DNA of 64,000 nt from Nitrososphaerota archaeon (GCA_027320425.1 DAHVLJ010000022.1:1-64000); one strand, 5' to 3'. Positions 16,120 to 25,083 are shown, numbered from the stretch's first letter. Numbers and translations are program-made. Notes: a model not told the origin generated them from the sequence alone.

Positions 16120-16648
16120 GCGCGGTCGTCTGAACAGGAGAGAACCTCCTCTTCAGGTTGCGCTCCCATATCCTGGCCCCGAGGACTCCTCCAATGGTCC
16201 CACTCAGAGCCCCTATGACCAAAACGGGCAGGTAAAGGACGGCGAAAGGCGCGGTAGTGCCGAACCCCAAGGCGATGAAAGCATAGGTCGCGACAAGACC
16301 GACGATGACGGTACTCAGGGACAGCGCGGCCACCAGCCGCTTGGACCTGACTTTCCCTTCCGAGGTAACCCTGAATAGGTAACAGAACACGTCAACCAGG
16401 ACACCGTACAAGAGCGCCACGCCGAACGCGAACGGCCCGAAGGAGAACTGGAATGGAATCTCGACAAGACCGTTTATGAACCCAGTGTAAGTCGCGCCGC
16501 CAGGTCCCAGAAGGACGAAGCTGAGAGAGAGGAGCATTGCCTCGAAGACAATCAGCGAGTCGGCGATCTCGAATGGCAAGGCGCCATACACTACGCCTAT
16601 CATCACTCCGAAGAGCGTGGCCGTGATTAGTTTCTTGGAGTCGACCAA
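16103..16648 (-). CDS. Multi-pass membrane protein, possibly ECF S-component-like
   Basis: A 181-aa protein with about five hydrophobic helices and Gly-rich loops (LLGPGGATYTGFINGLVEIPF, VIGALSGTIGGVLGARIWERN). The layout, with an early acidic residue and a Gly-rich helix 3, recalls S-components or other small substrate-binding permeases. The start is TTG 16648, with GTTAAATAC roughly 33 nt upstream. It is divergent from a BtuF-like gene, which hints at a transport role, but the substrate is unknown. Confidence 0.55.
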   Translation of the reverse strand: MVDSKKLITATLFGVMIGVVYGALPFEIADSLIVFEAMLLSLSFVLLGPGGATYTGFINGLVEIPFQFSFGPFAFGVALLYGVLVDVFCYLFRVTSEGKVRSKRLVAALSLSTVIVGLVATYAFIALGFGTTAPFAVLYLPVLVIGALSGTIGGVLGARIWERNLKRRFSPVQTTAPNSAS

Positions 16649-16751
16649 ACCGGCTGGTGAGTGGCGCTCTACAAGTGTATTTAACGTTGGTTAAAGCCAG
16701 ATGTAACAACCGGGAAACAGATATCGCACCGGGCTGCGCCTAGCATGCCCC

Positions 16752-17591
16752 TTGGAGAGGACCTTCAACGAGATCTTGGGCGAGGAAGTGTCAATCCCAA
16801 GGTCGCCGAAGCGCATCGTCAGCTTCAGTCCGGCCGCAACAGAGACCCTCTTCGAGCTGGGGCGCGGCGACAGTGTCGTGGGGGTGAGCGCTTTCTGCGC
16901 AAGGCCAATCGAAGCGCGGTCTCGAAGGAAGCTAGGGAGCTACAACACGGTCAGGGACGAGGTACTCGACGATATCCGACCGGACCTGATACTCACTGTC
17001 ACGGGATACCAGAGAGATTTCGCGCTACGGCTCTCTAAGAGGTATCCGGTATACCCGTTGGCTCTACCCGTCTCTGTCGCGGGGATTATCGATTTCGTCG
17101 TGAAGGTCGGATTGGTGGCTGGTGCCGTTGAAAATGGAAGGGACGTTGCGAGCAAGCTGCTCAGGTCATTGGCCCGGTTGGAAAGGATTGACGGTTTGAA
17201 CGCGTACGTGGAGATTGATCTGGGAGGCCCAGTGACCTTCGGCCGCTATAGCTACATCACAGACGCGTTCAGGCTCTTAGGTAGTGGCCATGTCTACGAA
17301 GATGCACCATCTGAATGGCTGAAGCCGAACTTCGATGAGGTCGCTTCCAAGGACCCTGACGTGATCTTCTACGAGCCTAAGATGTTCTCGACGTTCGCAG
17401 AAGAAGACGTCGTGCCGTTACTTGCCTCCAGAGAGTGGAGAGGGCTGAGGGCCTCCAAGACCGGAAACGTGTTCGTCACGCCCGGACCCCTGGACTTCCT
17501 TGCCCACCATGGCCCTTCATTTATCACGGAAGCGCTTCCATGGCTGCAAGGAAAGCTCAGACTGGCGAGGGAAAGAATTGGCACTCAGTGA
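16752..17591 (+). CDS. BtuF/FecB-like substrate-binding protein without signal peptide
   Basis: A 279-aa class III (helical backbone) binding protein as used for cobalamin, heme or siderophores. Motifs: PKRIVSFSPAATETLFELG near the N-terminus, VVGVSAFCARP, RPDLILTVTGYQ and the C-terminal lobe with RASKTGNVFVTPGP and TEALPWLQ. No signal peptide or lipobox precedes it, so it is either cytoplasmic or mis-started. TTG 16752 is used; an ATG at 16745 is in another frame. No ABC permease or ATPase genes follow. The 3' end overlaps the next gene. Confidence 0.75.
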   Translation: MERTFNEILGEEVSIPRSPKRIVSFSPAATETLFELGRGDSVVGVSAFCARPIEARSRRKLGSYNTVRDEVLDDIRPDLILTVTGYQRDFALRLSKRYPVYPLALPVSVAGIIDFVVKVGLVAGAVENGRDVASKLLRSLARLERIDGLNAYVEIDLGGPVTFGRYSYITDAFRLLGSGHVYEDAPSEWLKPNFDEVASKDPDVIFYEPKMFSTFAEEDVVPLLASREWRGLRASKTGNVFVTPGPLDFLAHHGPSFITEALPWLQGKLRLARERIGTQ

Positions 17592-18756
17592 AGAGGTGAG
17601 GCAGCCAGCACCGTTCGTGGGCCGGAGCCGCTGGGACGCGATAGTAGTCGGATGCGGAATCATGGGAGCGTCGGTCAGCTACAACCTTGCGAAAAGAGGG
17701 CTGAAGGTTCTCGATATCGAGCGGTTCGGGGTGAACAACGAGAACGGGTCTTCGCACGGGAAGACCAGAATCATACGCCTCGCTTACTACGAAGACCCTC
17801 GTTACGTGCCTCTGCTCCGCAAGGCGTACGACATCTGGAGAGAGGTCGAGCTGAAGACCATGAAGAAACTCCTCCTGATGACTGGCGGCCTCATGGTCGG
17901 CCCTCAGGACGGGCCCTTGGTGAAGGGAGTGCTGAGGAGCGCAGGGACCCACGGTCTCTCTTGCGAGCTCCTTTCCGCAAAGGAAGCTGAAGGGCGTTTC
18001 GAAGCGTTTTCACTTCCGGAAGAGTTCCACGCTGTCTATGAGAAGAATGCAGGGGTTCTGTTCGCCGAGGACTGTGTGAGGGCCTACGTCGGCCTTGGGA
18101 GCGAGGCTGGTTGCGAGTTCAGGTTCTCTGAAGAAGTGAGGAGCTGGAGGAGGGGCGCAGAATCCATAGAGGTCGAGACGCCGCTGGGAAGGCACTTGAC
18201 GTCGAGGCTCATCCTCTGCGCTGGCGCTTGGAACCGAGACCTCCTTGGAGGGTCAATCCCCCTCAATTGTGAGCGCCAGGTCCCGCTTTGGTTCCCTTCA
18301 GGAGGAATGGAGAGATTCACCGCCTCCAGGATGCCGATATTCATCATGGAAGACGCCCCTGGGTCCTACTACTATGGCGTGCCAGAGGTCGGCCACGGAG
18401 TCAAGGTCGCTCGGACTCATGGAGGAGAAATCAGCGACCCCGACAGGATAAGGCGTGAAGTGACCGAAGAAGACGTTGCCCCCGTCAGTGACTTCGTTTC
18501 CAGGCGGTTACGAGGTCTCAGCAGCCAGCCAATGGCCTCCACCACGTGCCTTTATACCAACACTCCGGACTTCAACTTCGTCATAGGCGAACACCCTGAC
18601 GATTCTAGAGTGACAATACTGAGCGCGTGCTCTGGACATGGTTTCAAATTCGCGAGCGTTCTGGGAGAGATAGCGGCCAGAACGGTCACCGGTGATAAGC
18701 AAGACTGTGACATCTCGTTCCTGAGCCCAAGGAGATTCGGATCCAAGTCGGCCTGA
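17578..18756 (+). CDS. MSOX/N-methyltryptophan oxidase-like FAD enzyme
   Basis: FAD-dependent amine oxidase resembling monomeric sarcosine oxidase. The Rossmann motif VVGCGIMGASVSYNLAKRG is followed by an acidic residue (DIERFG), then SSHGKTRIIRLAYYEDP, which contacts FAD in the family. The Cys in TTCLYTNTPD aligns with the Cys that holds FAD covalently in sarcosine oxidase, and SGHGFKFA is the C-terminal FAD loop. TTG 17578 is a tentative start (392 aa); GTG 17596 also fits. It overlaps the BtuF-like gene and is likely cotranscribed. The substrate, a secondary or N-methyl amine, is unknown. Confidence 0.85.
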   Translation: MALSEEVRQPAPFVGRSRWDAIVVGCGIMGASVSYNLAKRGLKVLDIERFGVNNENGSSHGKTRIIRLAYYEDPRYVPLLRKAYDIWREVELKTMKKLLLMTGGLMVGPQDGPLVKGVLRSAGTHGLSCELLSAKEAEGRFEAFSLPEEFHAVYEKNAGVLFAEDCVRAYVGLGSEAGCEFRFSEEVRSWRRGAESIEVETPLGRHLTSRLILCAGAWNRDLLGGSIPLNCERQVPLWFPSGGMERFTASRMPIFIMEDAPGSYYYGVPEVGHGVKVARTHGGEISDPDRIRREVTEEDVAPVSDFVSRRLRGLSSQPMASTTCLYTNTPDFNFVIGEHPDDSRVTILSACSGHGFKFASVLGEIAARTVTGDKQDCDISFLSPRRFGSKSA

Positions 18757-18875
18757 GGCCCGCCCCAGAGGCCGCCCCCTCATGGGACGTTCTCTGGAGC
18801 AGCCGCATAATCTGTGGACATGACTTCAGTCACTTCCGGTCTGTACAAGACCACGCCGAGCTAAGCCCCTTCCAT

Positions 18876-19397
18876 TCACACGGGCAGGATCTTCAGGGCG
18901 TTTTTCGCTCGGAAGAGGTCGCCGCCGCGCGGAGAGAAGATTAGGTCGAAGGCGAGGTAGACCAGTGCTACGACCCAAGTTGCTTCAGAGGACAAGGACG
19001 CTCCTTCCACAGTCAACAAGGCAGCTATAGCCACCGCTGAAGCTGTGGAGGCCACGGTTCCCGACACATACATAGCCGCGACCTTCGTCCTTGAGACCGC
19101 CGTCAGAGACGCCTTAACCGTAGAAAGAGTGGGGACTGGGAAGAGGCGCGCCATCTGACCAACCCTCTTGGGGAGGAGCTTGGCCAGCCCGGTCCTTCCT
19201 ATCCGGATAGCACTGAACCTGATGCCGAAGATTCTCCCTACAAGGTAGTGCGCAGGGCAGTGGACCAGGTAAGTAGCCATGACCTCCACCGCAACTACGT
19301 AGACTGTGTAGAACATCCCAGAGGGAACAAGCAAAGAACCAACAAGAGCGAGTGTGAGCGCGATTATCTCGATGGCGACTCCAGCGGCAGGCTTCAT
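18876..19397 (-). CDS. Hypothetical multi-pass membrane protein
   Basis: A 173-aa protein with four or five helices. A membrane-embedded HCPAH (HxxxH) sits near residue 47 in YLVHCPAHYLVGRIFG, with a GRTGLAKLLP loop after it. The pattern is vaguely like site-2 (M50) peptidases, but the Glu of HExxH is absent. ATG 19397 has a CACTTAAG box about 27 nt upstream. The function is unknown. Confidence 0.6.
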   Translation of the reverse strand: MKPAAGVAIEIIALTLALVGSLLVPSGMFYTVYVVAVEVMATYLVHCPAHYLVGRIFGIRFSAIRIGRTGLAKLLPKRVGQMARLFPVPTLSTVKASLTAVSRTKVAAMYVSGTVASTASAVAIAALLTVEGASLSSEATWVVALVYLAFDLIFSPRGGDLFRAKNALKILPV

Positions 19398-19612
19398 GGT
19401 GTACGGCAGATTCGAGGCGACTTAAGTGTGAACGGCCGGGTGTCGGCCACCGTCCCACTCGAGCCAAACCGAGCCTCGCGCTCAACGACTTCGGATTCGA
19501 CTCAGAAGGCATCGAGAAGATGCCCAGTGAGTACGAAAGCCTTTGTTATGGTGACAACCTTCTCCTCAGTCCTCTTCCAGAATCCGAACATCGCTCTTGG
19601 GCATAGGGTGAT

Positions 19613-20701
19613 TCAGCCGACCCACGAATCTAACTTCGAGGGGCCCGATTCTGAACGCTGGATGTCGGCGACTCGCACACCAATCAACCGCACTGGCTTC
19701 CCCCATGTCTCGAACTCGTCGAGGAGCCTTTCGATGGTCTCGAGCAGGGGACATTCACTGTCCGTGTGGCTGACCAAGGTTCTCTCCCTGGTGTGGGTCT
19801 CGAATCCCCTGAACCTGATTTTGATGCCTGCGACCTTGTAGGAATAGCCTGCTGATTTCAGCCTCCGCATCAACTCTGATGCTCCGTCCGCAGCCTCGCC
19901 CCTTACCTGGCGGAAGTCCTTCACATCGTCCTTGAAGGTCCGCTCAACGCTCAGGGATTTCGGCATCTCCTGCTGCCTTACTTCCACATTCTCCTGGCCG
20001 TGGATGACCCCCCACAGCCAGACCCCGTTCTTTCCGAACCAGGTGAGCAACTGCTTGCCTTCGAGCTCCTGCAGCTGGCTGATCGTGGCGATCCCCTTTT
20101 CGTTCAGGAAGTCCCGGGTCTTCGGGCCTATCCCAGGGACCACCCCAACTGGAAGAGGCGCGAGGAAGCCGGCCACGCCGCTGAATGGGACCACTGTCAT
20201 GCCGTCGGGCTTGTTCCTGTCCGAGGCTATCTTCGCCGATGATTTGTTCGGCCCGATGCCGATAGAGCATGACAGGCCGTGTTTCTCCCGGACTGCTTTC
20301 TTGACCTGGAGTGCGTATGCCGTGGCTGTGCCTTCGTCTCCCGCCTTGCTGGTCACATCGAGATACGCCTCGTCGATGCTCCCCTGCTCGAACCTGTCCG
20401 CGAAGCCCTTCAGAGTAGCCATGACCTGCTCCGAGACCCTCTCGTATAGCCCCCAGTTGGGGGGCATGTATGTCGCCTGAGGGCACAGCTTGAACGCCTG
20501 CGAAATGGGCATCCCAGACCTCAGGCCGAACTTTCTAGCTTCGTATGAGCAAGCTACAACTACACCCCTTCCCTTCCCACCTTCAGGGTCCGCCCCCACC
20601 ACAACCGGACTTCCCTTCAGTTCGGGCCTCTCTCTTACTTCAGCCGAGACATAGAACGCGTCGAGATCGACGTGTAGAACGGTCCTTCTTTCGGATGACA
20701 T
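19613..20701 (-). CDS. dinB: Y-family DNA polymerase (Dpo4/Pol IV)
   Basis: Translesion polymerase of 362 aa. The catalytic carboxylates are visible in HVDLDAFYVSAE (D11, D13 region) and in SIDEAYLDVT; CSYEARKFGLRSGMP is the fingers loop. The helix-hairpin-helix GVVPGIGPKTRDFL and a little-finger domain with SLSVERTF follow. The C-terminus KLDSWVG resembles a PCNA-binding box (QxxLDxFF) in weak form. It starts 7 nt after the DUF72 gene stop on the same strand, so the two form an operon, an association seen in other archaea. Confidence 0.94.
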   Translation of the reverse strand: MSSERRTVLHVDLDAFYVSAEVRERPELKGSPVVVGADPEGGKGRGVVVACSYEARKFGLRSGMPISQAFKLCPQATYMPPNWGLYERVSEQVMATLKGFADRFEQGSIDEAYLDVTSKAGDEGTATAYALQVKKAVREKHGLSCSIGIGPNKSSAKIASDRNKPDGMTVVPFSGVAGFLAPLPVGVVPGIGPKTRDFLNEKGIATISQLQELEGKQLLTWFGKNGVWLWGVIHGQENVEVRQQEMPKSLSVERTFKDDVKDFRQVRGEAADGASELMRRLKSAGYSYKVAGIKIRFRGFETHTRERTLVSHTDSECPLLETIERLLDEFETWGKPVRLIGVRVADIQRSESGPSKLDSWVG

Positions 20702-20708
20702 CTGTCAG

Positions 20709-21497
20709 TTACGACCCGAAAAGCGTCTGCTGTTCGGTACCCTGTGCCTTCCAGTCCAACCCCATAAGACCCAGGAGCCTTCGGAACTCGTTTGCCGACT
20801 CGGGGCTGAAACCAGCGAAGTGGTTGTTGAAGAAGACGTAGCCAGACTCGAACTTTGATGCGTTACCCTTGACGGCGGTCGCCCAGCGCTTCATGTCCTC
20901 GGACCTGTCCTTCTGAACCCCCGTGAACTCGGTAATCTCCCTATCACCGACCATTCTGACATAGATGAAGTCTGCCGTCACCTCTGGCGGAGTCTCAACG
21001 TACTGGTTCAGAGACCAGATCATGGCGATGTTGTTCTTCCTCAGGAGGGAGTATACCTCAGGGGTGAACCATGATTTGTGCCTGAACTCCACAGCGTGTT
21101 TGAAATCGGGGCTAAGATGCGAGATGAAATCCTTCAGGACGTCTTGGTGCGTGCTCAGCTTGACGGAAGGCGGGAGTTGAATGGCAATCGGGCCGAGCTT
21201 GTCTTTCAGTTTGCTCAAGACGCTATAGAAGTAGACGAGGTTCGACTCCGAGTCCTTGAGCTTCTTCTCATGGGTTATCTTCTTGGGGAGTTTTGGAGAG
21301 AAGACGAACCCTGCCGGGGTGTTGTTCCTCCATTGGTTGACCATGAACTGGTTGGGGACCCTGTAGAAGCTCGAGTCTATCTCGACGCAATTGAAGATTT
21401 TCGAGTAAAATGAAAGGTAGTCCTTTGCAGGAAGCCCCTTTGGATAGAACAGCCCTTCCCAGTCTTTGTAGGACCATCCGCTGCAACCTATCCTCAT
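20709..21497 (-). CDS. DUF72 TIM-barrel protein (YecE-like)
   Basis: A 262-aa DUF72 protein. Hallmarks are RIGCSGWSYKDWEGLFYP at the start, YLSFYSKIFNCVEIDSSFYR, LGPIAIQLPP, HAVEFRHKSWF, YVRMVG and YVFFNNHFAG. The biochemical role is unsettled; a link to Fe-S or nucleic acid metabolism has been suggested. ATG 21497 is preferred over 21548 because the TATA-like box (21548-21557) abuts the upstream ATG. Its stop is 7 nt before the Y-family polymerase ATG. Confidence 0.88.
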   Translation of the reverse strand: MRIGCSGWSYKDWEGLFYPKGLPAKDYLSFYSKIFNCVEIDSSFYRVPNQFMVNQWRNNTPAGFVFSPKLPKKITHEKKLKDSESNLVYFYSVLSKLKDKLGPIAIQLPPSVKLSTHQDVLKDFISHLSPDFKHAVEFRHKSWFTPEVYSLLRKNNIAMIWSLNQYVETPPEVTADFIYVRMVGDREITEFTGVQKDRSEDMKRWATAVKGNASKFESGYVFFNNHFAGFSPESANEFRRLLGLMGLDWKAQGTEQQTLFGS

Positions 21498-21547
21498 ATT
21501 TTCAAGGTCCAAACCGAGCCCGTTCCAGACTCTGGAAACGTTCGCCA

Positions 21548-21557
21548 TATTTATTTA
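21548..21557. promoter_or_regulatory. TATA-like box between divergent DUF72 and coiled-coil genes
   Basis: ATATTTATTT lies between DUF72 (-) and the coiled-coil/SPFH operon (+). It is about 35 nt from the TTG at 21588, and can be read as AAATAAATAT on the other strand, about 55 nt from ATG 21497. Confidence 0.45.
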
Positions 21558-21587
21558 GATGGAAAAGCGCCGGAAATTTGTAGGGCC

Positions 21588-22136
21588 TTGTCTCAGGGCA
21601 ATCCGGACATCAGGCAGCAGGTAGATGCAAACAGGGGGATCGCGAAGAAACTGGAGCTCCTCATACCTGGCCTTAGAGGATACAGAACGAAGGAAGACCT
21701 GAGAGCATCTGACTCGATGCTGAGGAACCAGGTGGCAGACAAGCTCGACCACGTGAAGGACAACCTGCAGCAAGTCAGGAAGCAGGTGGCGTCGAACAAC
21801 GACCTTACCAACCTGACGAATGTGGGTTCGCTCATTGCTCAGATACAAACGCTGAGCGGGGAAGTGAGGCATGCGGCTCAGGGCTATTCTGGTTGGGCGG
21901 CGTCAATCCAGATGACCGACGACAAACTCAACAAACTGTACGAATATGACTACGCGTTCGTAAGCTCCGTATGGCAGCTTGACCAGGCGACTGCTCCCGG
22001 GGCGCTTAGCTATGATGGCGCCGCCCCCAACTCGATACAGAGTCTTCTGAACGGACTTTCCCGGTCAGTCGGCGACATTAGGCAGAAGTGGTCGCAGAGA
22101 ATCGAAGCTATTCAGGGCGTAGCCCTGGGACAGTGA
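21588..22136 (+). CDS. Helical coiled-coil protein, first gene of the SPFH operon
   Basis: A 182-aa, nearly all-helical protein with no membrane segment. It starts at TTG 21588. Heptad-like stretches cover roughly residues 35-95 (NQVADKLDHVKDNLQQVRKQ) and the C-terminus has SLLNGLSRSVGDIRQKWSQR. The stop TGA overlaps the next start by one base (TGATG), so it is coupled to the SPFH gene. In Bacillus the SPFH protein YdjI is encoded with the PspA-family protein YdjF; this protein is not obviously PspA, but could fill an adaptor or filament role. The family is not recognised. Confidence 0.65.
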   Translation: MSQGNPDIRQQVDANRGIAKKLELLIPGLRGYRTKEDLRASDSMLRNQVADKLDHVKDNLQQVRKQVASNNDLTNLTNVGSLIAQIQTLSGEVRHAAQGYSGWAASIQMTDDKLNKLYEYDYAFVSSVWQLDQATAPGALSYDGAAPNSIQSLLNGLSRSVGDIRQKWSQRIEAIQGVALGQ

Positions 22137-23224
22137 TGGCGATGGTATTCGGAAAGAAGAGCGGCGCAGAGGTACCGGCGACCGGCGGGAGCGCCATGGG
22201 GTCCACCACCTTTGCGTGGCCGGACGACCAGAAAGTGAACAGTGCGCTTTGGAAGGCTCCGCGACAGATCAGACTCAACGACAACGTGGTGGTCAGGGAG
22301 GACGAAATCGCCGTGTTCTACAGGGACGGGAAGGCGCTCACGTACTTCGACCAGCCTAACCGGTACGCGCTTACCGACTTCAACGCCCCGGTCGTCGGGA
22401 AGCTGCTGAAGTTCTTCACAGGAGTCACTCAGTGGGCTGAGGTGTACTACATACCGAAGAGATACATGGATGGGAAGTTCGGGAGCTCACAACCATACCA
22501 GTTCACTGACCCGACCTTCGGCATCATCAACCTGAGGGTGTTCGGGGAATACAGGTGGAAGATCTCGTCTCCTGAGCTCTTCATCAACCAGTTCGTCGGG
22601 ACTTTCAGCGCTGAGACGTCTGGGGAAGTCGAAGACAGGCTAAAGGAGCAACTCGTCATACTCGTCTACAACGCCCTGGGGAAGATGAAACAGCAGGGAC
22701 TGAAGGTGACAGACCTTGCGGCAAACCTCACCAACATAGAACAAGAGGTCCTGGCCACCGGACCCGACCATCTGGGCCAGTATGGAATAGAGATCAACAA
22801 GATTTCGGGTCTGACCATAAGCCTCCCCGACGAAGTCCAGAAGGCGATCGATACCCGGTCAGAGATGCAGGTCCTCGGAGTTAGCTACATGCAATACCAG
22901 ACGGGCAAAGCCATAGACGACGCCGCCAAGAATCCGAGCGGGGGCGCGGGCACGTTCGCCGGACTCGGTGCGGGTATCGGAGTCGGAGGAGTAATCGGCG
23001 GATCGATGGCTCAGGGGATGGGACAGAGCATGAACCAGCGGAGCTGTCCAAACTGCAGTTCCCTTGTGTCGGCGACAGCGAAGTTCTGTCCCAACTGCGG
23101 ATTCAGCTTTCCAGCCGCGCCAGGAGCGCCCACACCTGCGGGTGCCAGCAAGTTCTGTCCTAACTGCGGCAGCGCTATAACCGCCGGGGCTAAGTTCTGC
23201 AACAACTGCGGGACCAAGGTATAG
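22136..23224 (+). CDS. SPFH (YdjI-like) protein with C-terminal zinc ribbons
   Basis: A 362-aa stomatin/prohibitin-type protein. The N-terminal half has VVREDEIAVFYRDGKALTYF and an SPFH core with RVFGEYRWKISSPELFINQFVG, then LKEQLVILVYNALGKMKQQG. Next comes a Gly/Ala linker (about residues 260-300) and two double-Cys ribbons: CPNC...CPNCG and CPNCG...CNNCG. This matches the COG4260/YdjI group. YdjI recruits PspA to stressed membranes in Bacillus. There is no clear transmembrane helix, so membrane contact would go through partners. Translation starts at ATG 22136 or ATG 22142. Confidence 0.85.
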   Translation: MAMVFGKKSGAEVPATGGSAMGSTTFAWPDDQKVNSALWKAPRQIRLNDNVVVREDEIAVFYRDGKALTYFDQPNRYALTDFNAPVVGKLLKFFTGVTQWAEVYYIPKRYMDGKFGSSQPYQFTDPTFGIINLRVFGEYRWKISSPELFINQFVGTFSAETSGEVEDRLKEQLVILVYNALGKMKQQGLKVTDLAANLTNIEQEVLATGPDHLGQYGIEINKISGLTISLPDEVQKAIDTRSEMQVLGVSYMQYQTGKAIDDAAKNPSGGAGTFAGLGAGIGVGGVIGGSMAQGMGQSMNQRSCPNCSSLVSATAKFCPNCGFSFPAAPGAPTPAGASKFCPNCGSAITAGAKFCNNCGTKV

Positions 23225-23234
23225 GTGCGAGAAG

Positions 23235-24242
23235 ATGTTCTGTCCAAAGTGCGGGGCACAGCTGCCGGACGACGCTGGCTTCTGTTACAAGTGCGGCGCG
23301 AAGGTCGCGCAGTCCACTTCCCCGCAGCCACAGAAACCCTCCCAAGAAGTAATCGCCCCCTCAGGGGCGACATCCCTGAAGTGCCCGAGCTGCGGAGCGC
23401 CCATCAACCCCAAGTTCGGCGAGATGTTCGTCACGTGCGAATACTGCGGAAGCAGCGTCTCCTTGGGTAACGAAGGTTGGAAGAGCATCGACAAGCACAC
23501 CATGTTACCGATCAAGATCAGCCAGCAAGATGACTTACTCAAAGAGATTCACGGCCTGATGGACCATGGGCTGCTTCACAGGCATCTTCAGGAGTCATCA
23601 ACGCTGGAAGAGGTAAACCTGGCGCTCGTCCCCTATTGGCTCCTACCGGTCTCAGCGAGGACATCGCTGGTCGCCGTGGACATTGCGGCAGAGGCTGGGC
23701 AGATCGCCACGACGGCCGCATTGGCTGGCATCATGGGAGGCGCCATCGGAGGTGGCAGAGACAATGGGTTCGGGGGAGGGGGGCTGGTCACCGGGATGAT
23801 GCTAGGAACGATGATGGGAGGAGGCGGGTTCGCGGGCGGCGGCCAAGGAAACCGCAGGTCCTACCAAATGGACAACGACTACAATTTCCCGATCGTGGGG
23901 CTCAAGGCCCTAACCGAATATCAGCCGAAGGACTACCAGTTCAACCTCACGGACAGGGTGCTGTTTGACGCGACCAAGGTGAAAGGGGTGAAGGTCCTCA
24001 ATGGGGACGTAGGCGAAGACGTCGCACGGATGCAGGCCAAGACGCTCGTAGACCAACTGCAGTCGCAGAAGGCCCATTCTGCACATCATATGATTCAGGA
24101 ACTGAACACCCAGTCGGATGTGGGCGAGGCGGAGCTGCTTCACGCGCCTGTCTGGTTCGCCCGCTATGCCCACAAGAATGGGAAGATAGTCCTCGTGATT
24201 GACGCCAACTCCGGCGGGGTCATCAACAGCGTTGGGCTATAG
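23235..24242 (+). CDS. Zinc-ribbon protein with Gly-rich membrane-like segment
   Basis: A 335-aa protein. Residues 3-24 hold a double zinc knuckle (CPKCG...CYKCG) and residues about 54-75 a second one (CPSCG...CEYCG). Then comes an alpha/beta region with EVNLALVPYWLLPV, a Gly/Met-rich hydrophobic stretch near residues 160-200, and a C-terminal domain ending APVWFARYAHKNGKIVLVID. It starts 10 nt after the SPFH gene and so is the third operon member. Its zinc-ribbon plus hydrophobic layout parallels YdjG/YdjH, the partners of YdjI, but homology cannot be asserted by eye. Confidence 0.7.
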   Translation: MFCPKCGAQLPDDAGFCYKCGAKVAQSTSPQPQKPSQEVIAPSGATSLKCPSCGAPINPKFGEMFVTCEYCGSSVSLGNEGWKSIDKHTMLPIKISQQDDLLKEIHGLMDHGLLHRHLQESSTLEEVNLALVPYWLLPVSARTSLVAVDIAAEAGQIATTAALAGIMGGAIGGGRDNGFGGGGLVTGMMLGTMMGGGGFAGGGQGNRRSYQMDNDYNFPIVGLKALTEYQPKDYQFNLTDRVLFDATKVKGVKVLNGDVGEDVARMQAKTLVDQLQSQKAHSAHHMIQELNTQSDVGEAELLHAPVWFARYAHKNGKIVLVIDANSGGVINSVGL

Positions 24243-24285
24243 ATTAGTGCCAACCCAGAAATAGAGATTCCGCGCCGCTCCAGCC

Positions 24286-24507
24286 ATGACCGCAAGCAAA
24301 CAGGGGGTGCCCGTCGTCATACCCAACGACGTCTGGCGGCCCCTAATGGAGATACGCGCCCAGCTGGATTCCGAGTGCCCCGGAGCGCCGACCCCGATAG
24401 AAGAGCTCCTGCGTGAGCTAGCCGCACACTACGCACGGTGTGATGGGGCTGCTGAAGAGGCCGACGACTTCTGCGAGAGAGCCCGGGCCTGGAAGAAGCG
24501 GCGCTGA
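24286..24507 (+). CDS. Small hypothetical protein, possibly RHH-like
   Basis: A 73-aa protein beginning with a strand (GVPVVIPNDVWRPL) followed by two helices, an order like ribbon-helix-helix regulators. The tail is basic (RARAWKKRR). A GAAATAGAG box lies about 28 nt before ATG 24286. DNA binding is inferred only from the layout. Confidence 0.5.
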   Translation: MTASKQGVPVVIPNDVWRPLMEIRAQLDSECPGAPTPIEELLRELAAHYARCDGAAEEADDFCERARAWKKRR

Positions 24508-24558
24508 ATCCCAGGCTGGTCGCCAGAAGATGAGCAGTGGAGCCCGCAGAAGAAACGG

Positions 24559-25020
24559 TCAGGGAGCGGTCGCTGGCTCGGCCGACAGACCTTCCTGGGC
24601 CGTGATTGCCTTGCCGAAATAGTCTTTGACGTTAGGGCGCAAGAAATACCAAAGGATTGCCCCGTCGGCTAAGAAGATGACGGCGCCAGTGAAGCTCCCG
24701 AAGATGAGGACCAGCAGCCCACTCGCCGCCCCGAGGACGCTCAGGACCATCGCGACAATCCGAGCCCAATTCCTGCCTGTCCATAAGCCCCAGCCAATGA
24801 TGATGCCGACGACGCCTCCTATGACGAGCACCACACCGAATAGTTCGACAAATGTCCCAAGGGCACTGGCGCTGAAGTTCCCTAGACCCGCTAACTTCGC
24901 GGCGGATGCGACAACCTCGCCCCCGACGACGAGGATCCCGCCAAGGATCGTAGCGACTGCACCGAAGAGAAGCTCGAGGACCGCAAGGATAGCAACCCCC
25001 AGGGGCCTCTTTGGCTTCAT
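24559..25020 (-). CDS. Four-helix membrane protein (DUF2127/DUF4064-like)
   Basis: A 153-aa protein with four membrane helices. It begins KRPLGVAILAVLELLFGA and contains IIIGWGLWTGRNWARIVAMVLS, a Trp-Gly-Leu-Trp-x-x-Arg-x-Trp-Ala-Arg pattern seen in several small archaeal and bacterial membrane families. It is cytoplasmic-membrane located; the function is unknown. Confidence 0.65.
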   Translation of the reverse strand: MKPKRPLGVAILAVLELLFGAVATILGGILVVGGEVVASAAKLAGLGNFSASALGTFVELFGVVLVIGGVVGIIIGWGLWTGRNWARIVAMVLSVLGAASGLLVLIFGSFTGAVIFLADGAILWYFLRPNVKDYFGKAITAQEGLSAEPATAP

Positions 25021-25083
25021 CTACATCCAGACCCACGCAAGATTAGGCAAGCGAAGGCTTGGGCGCAAGTAGCGGCGCAAAGG

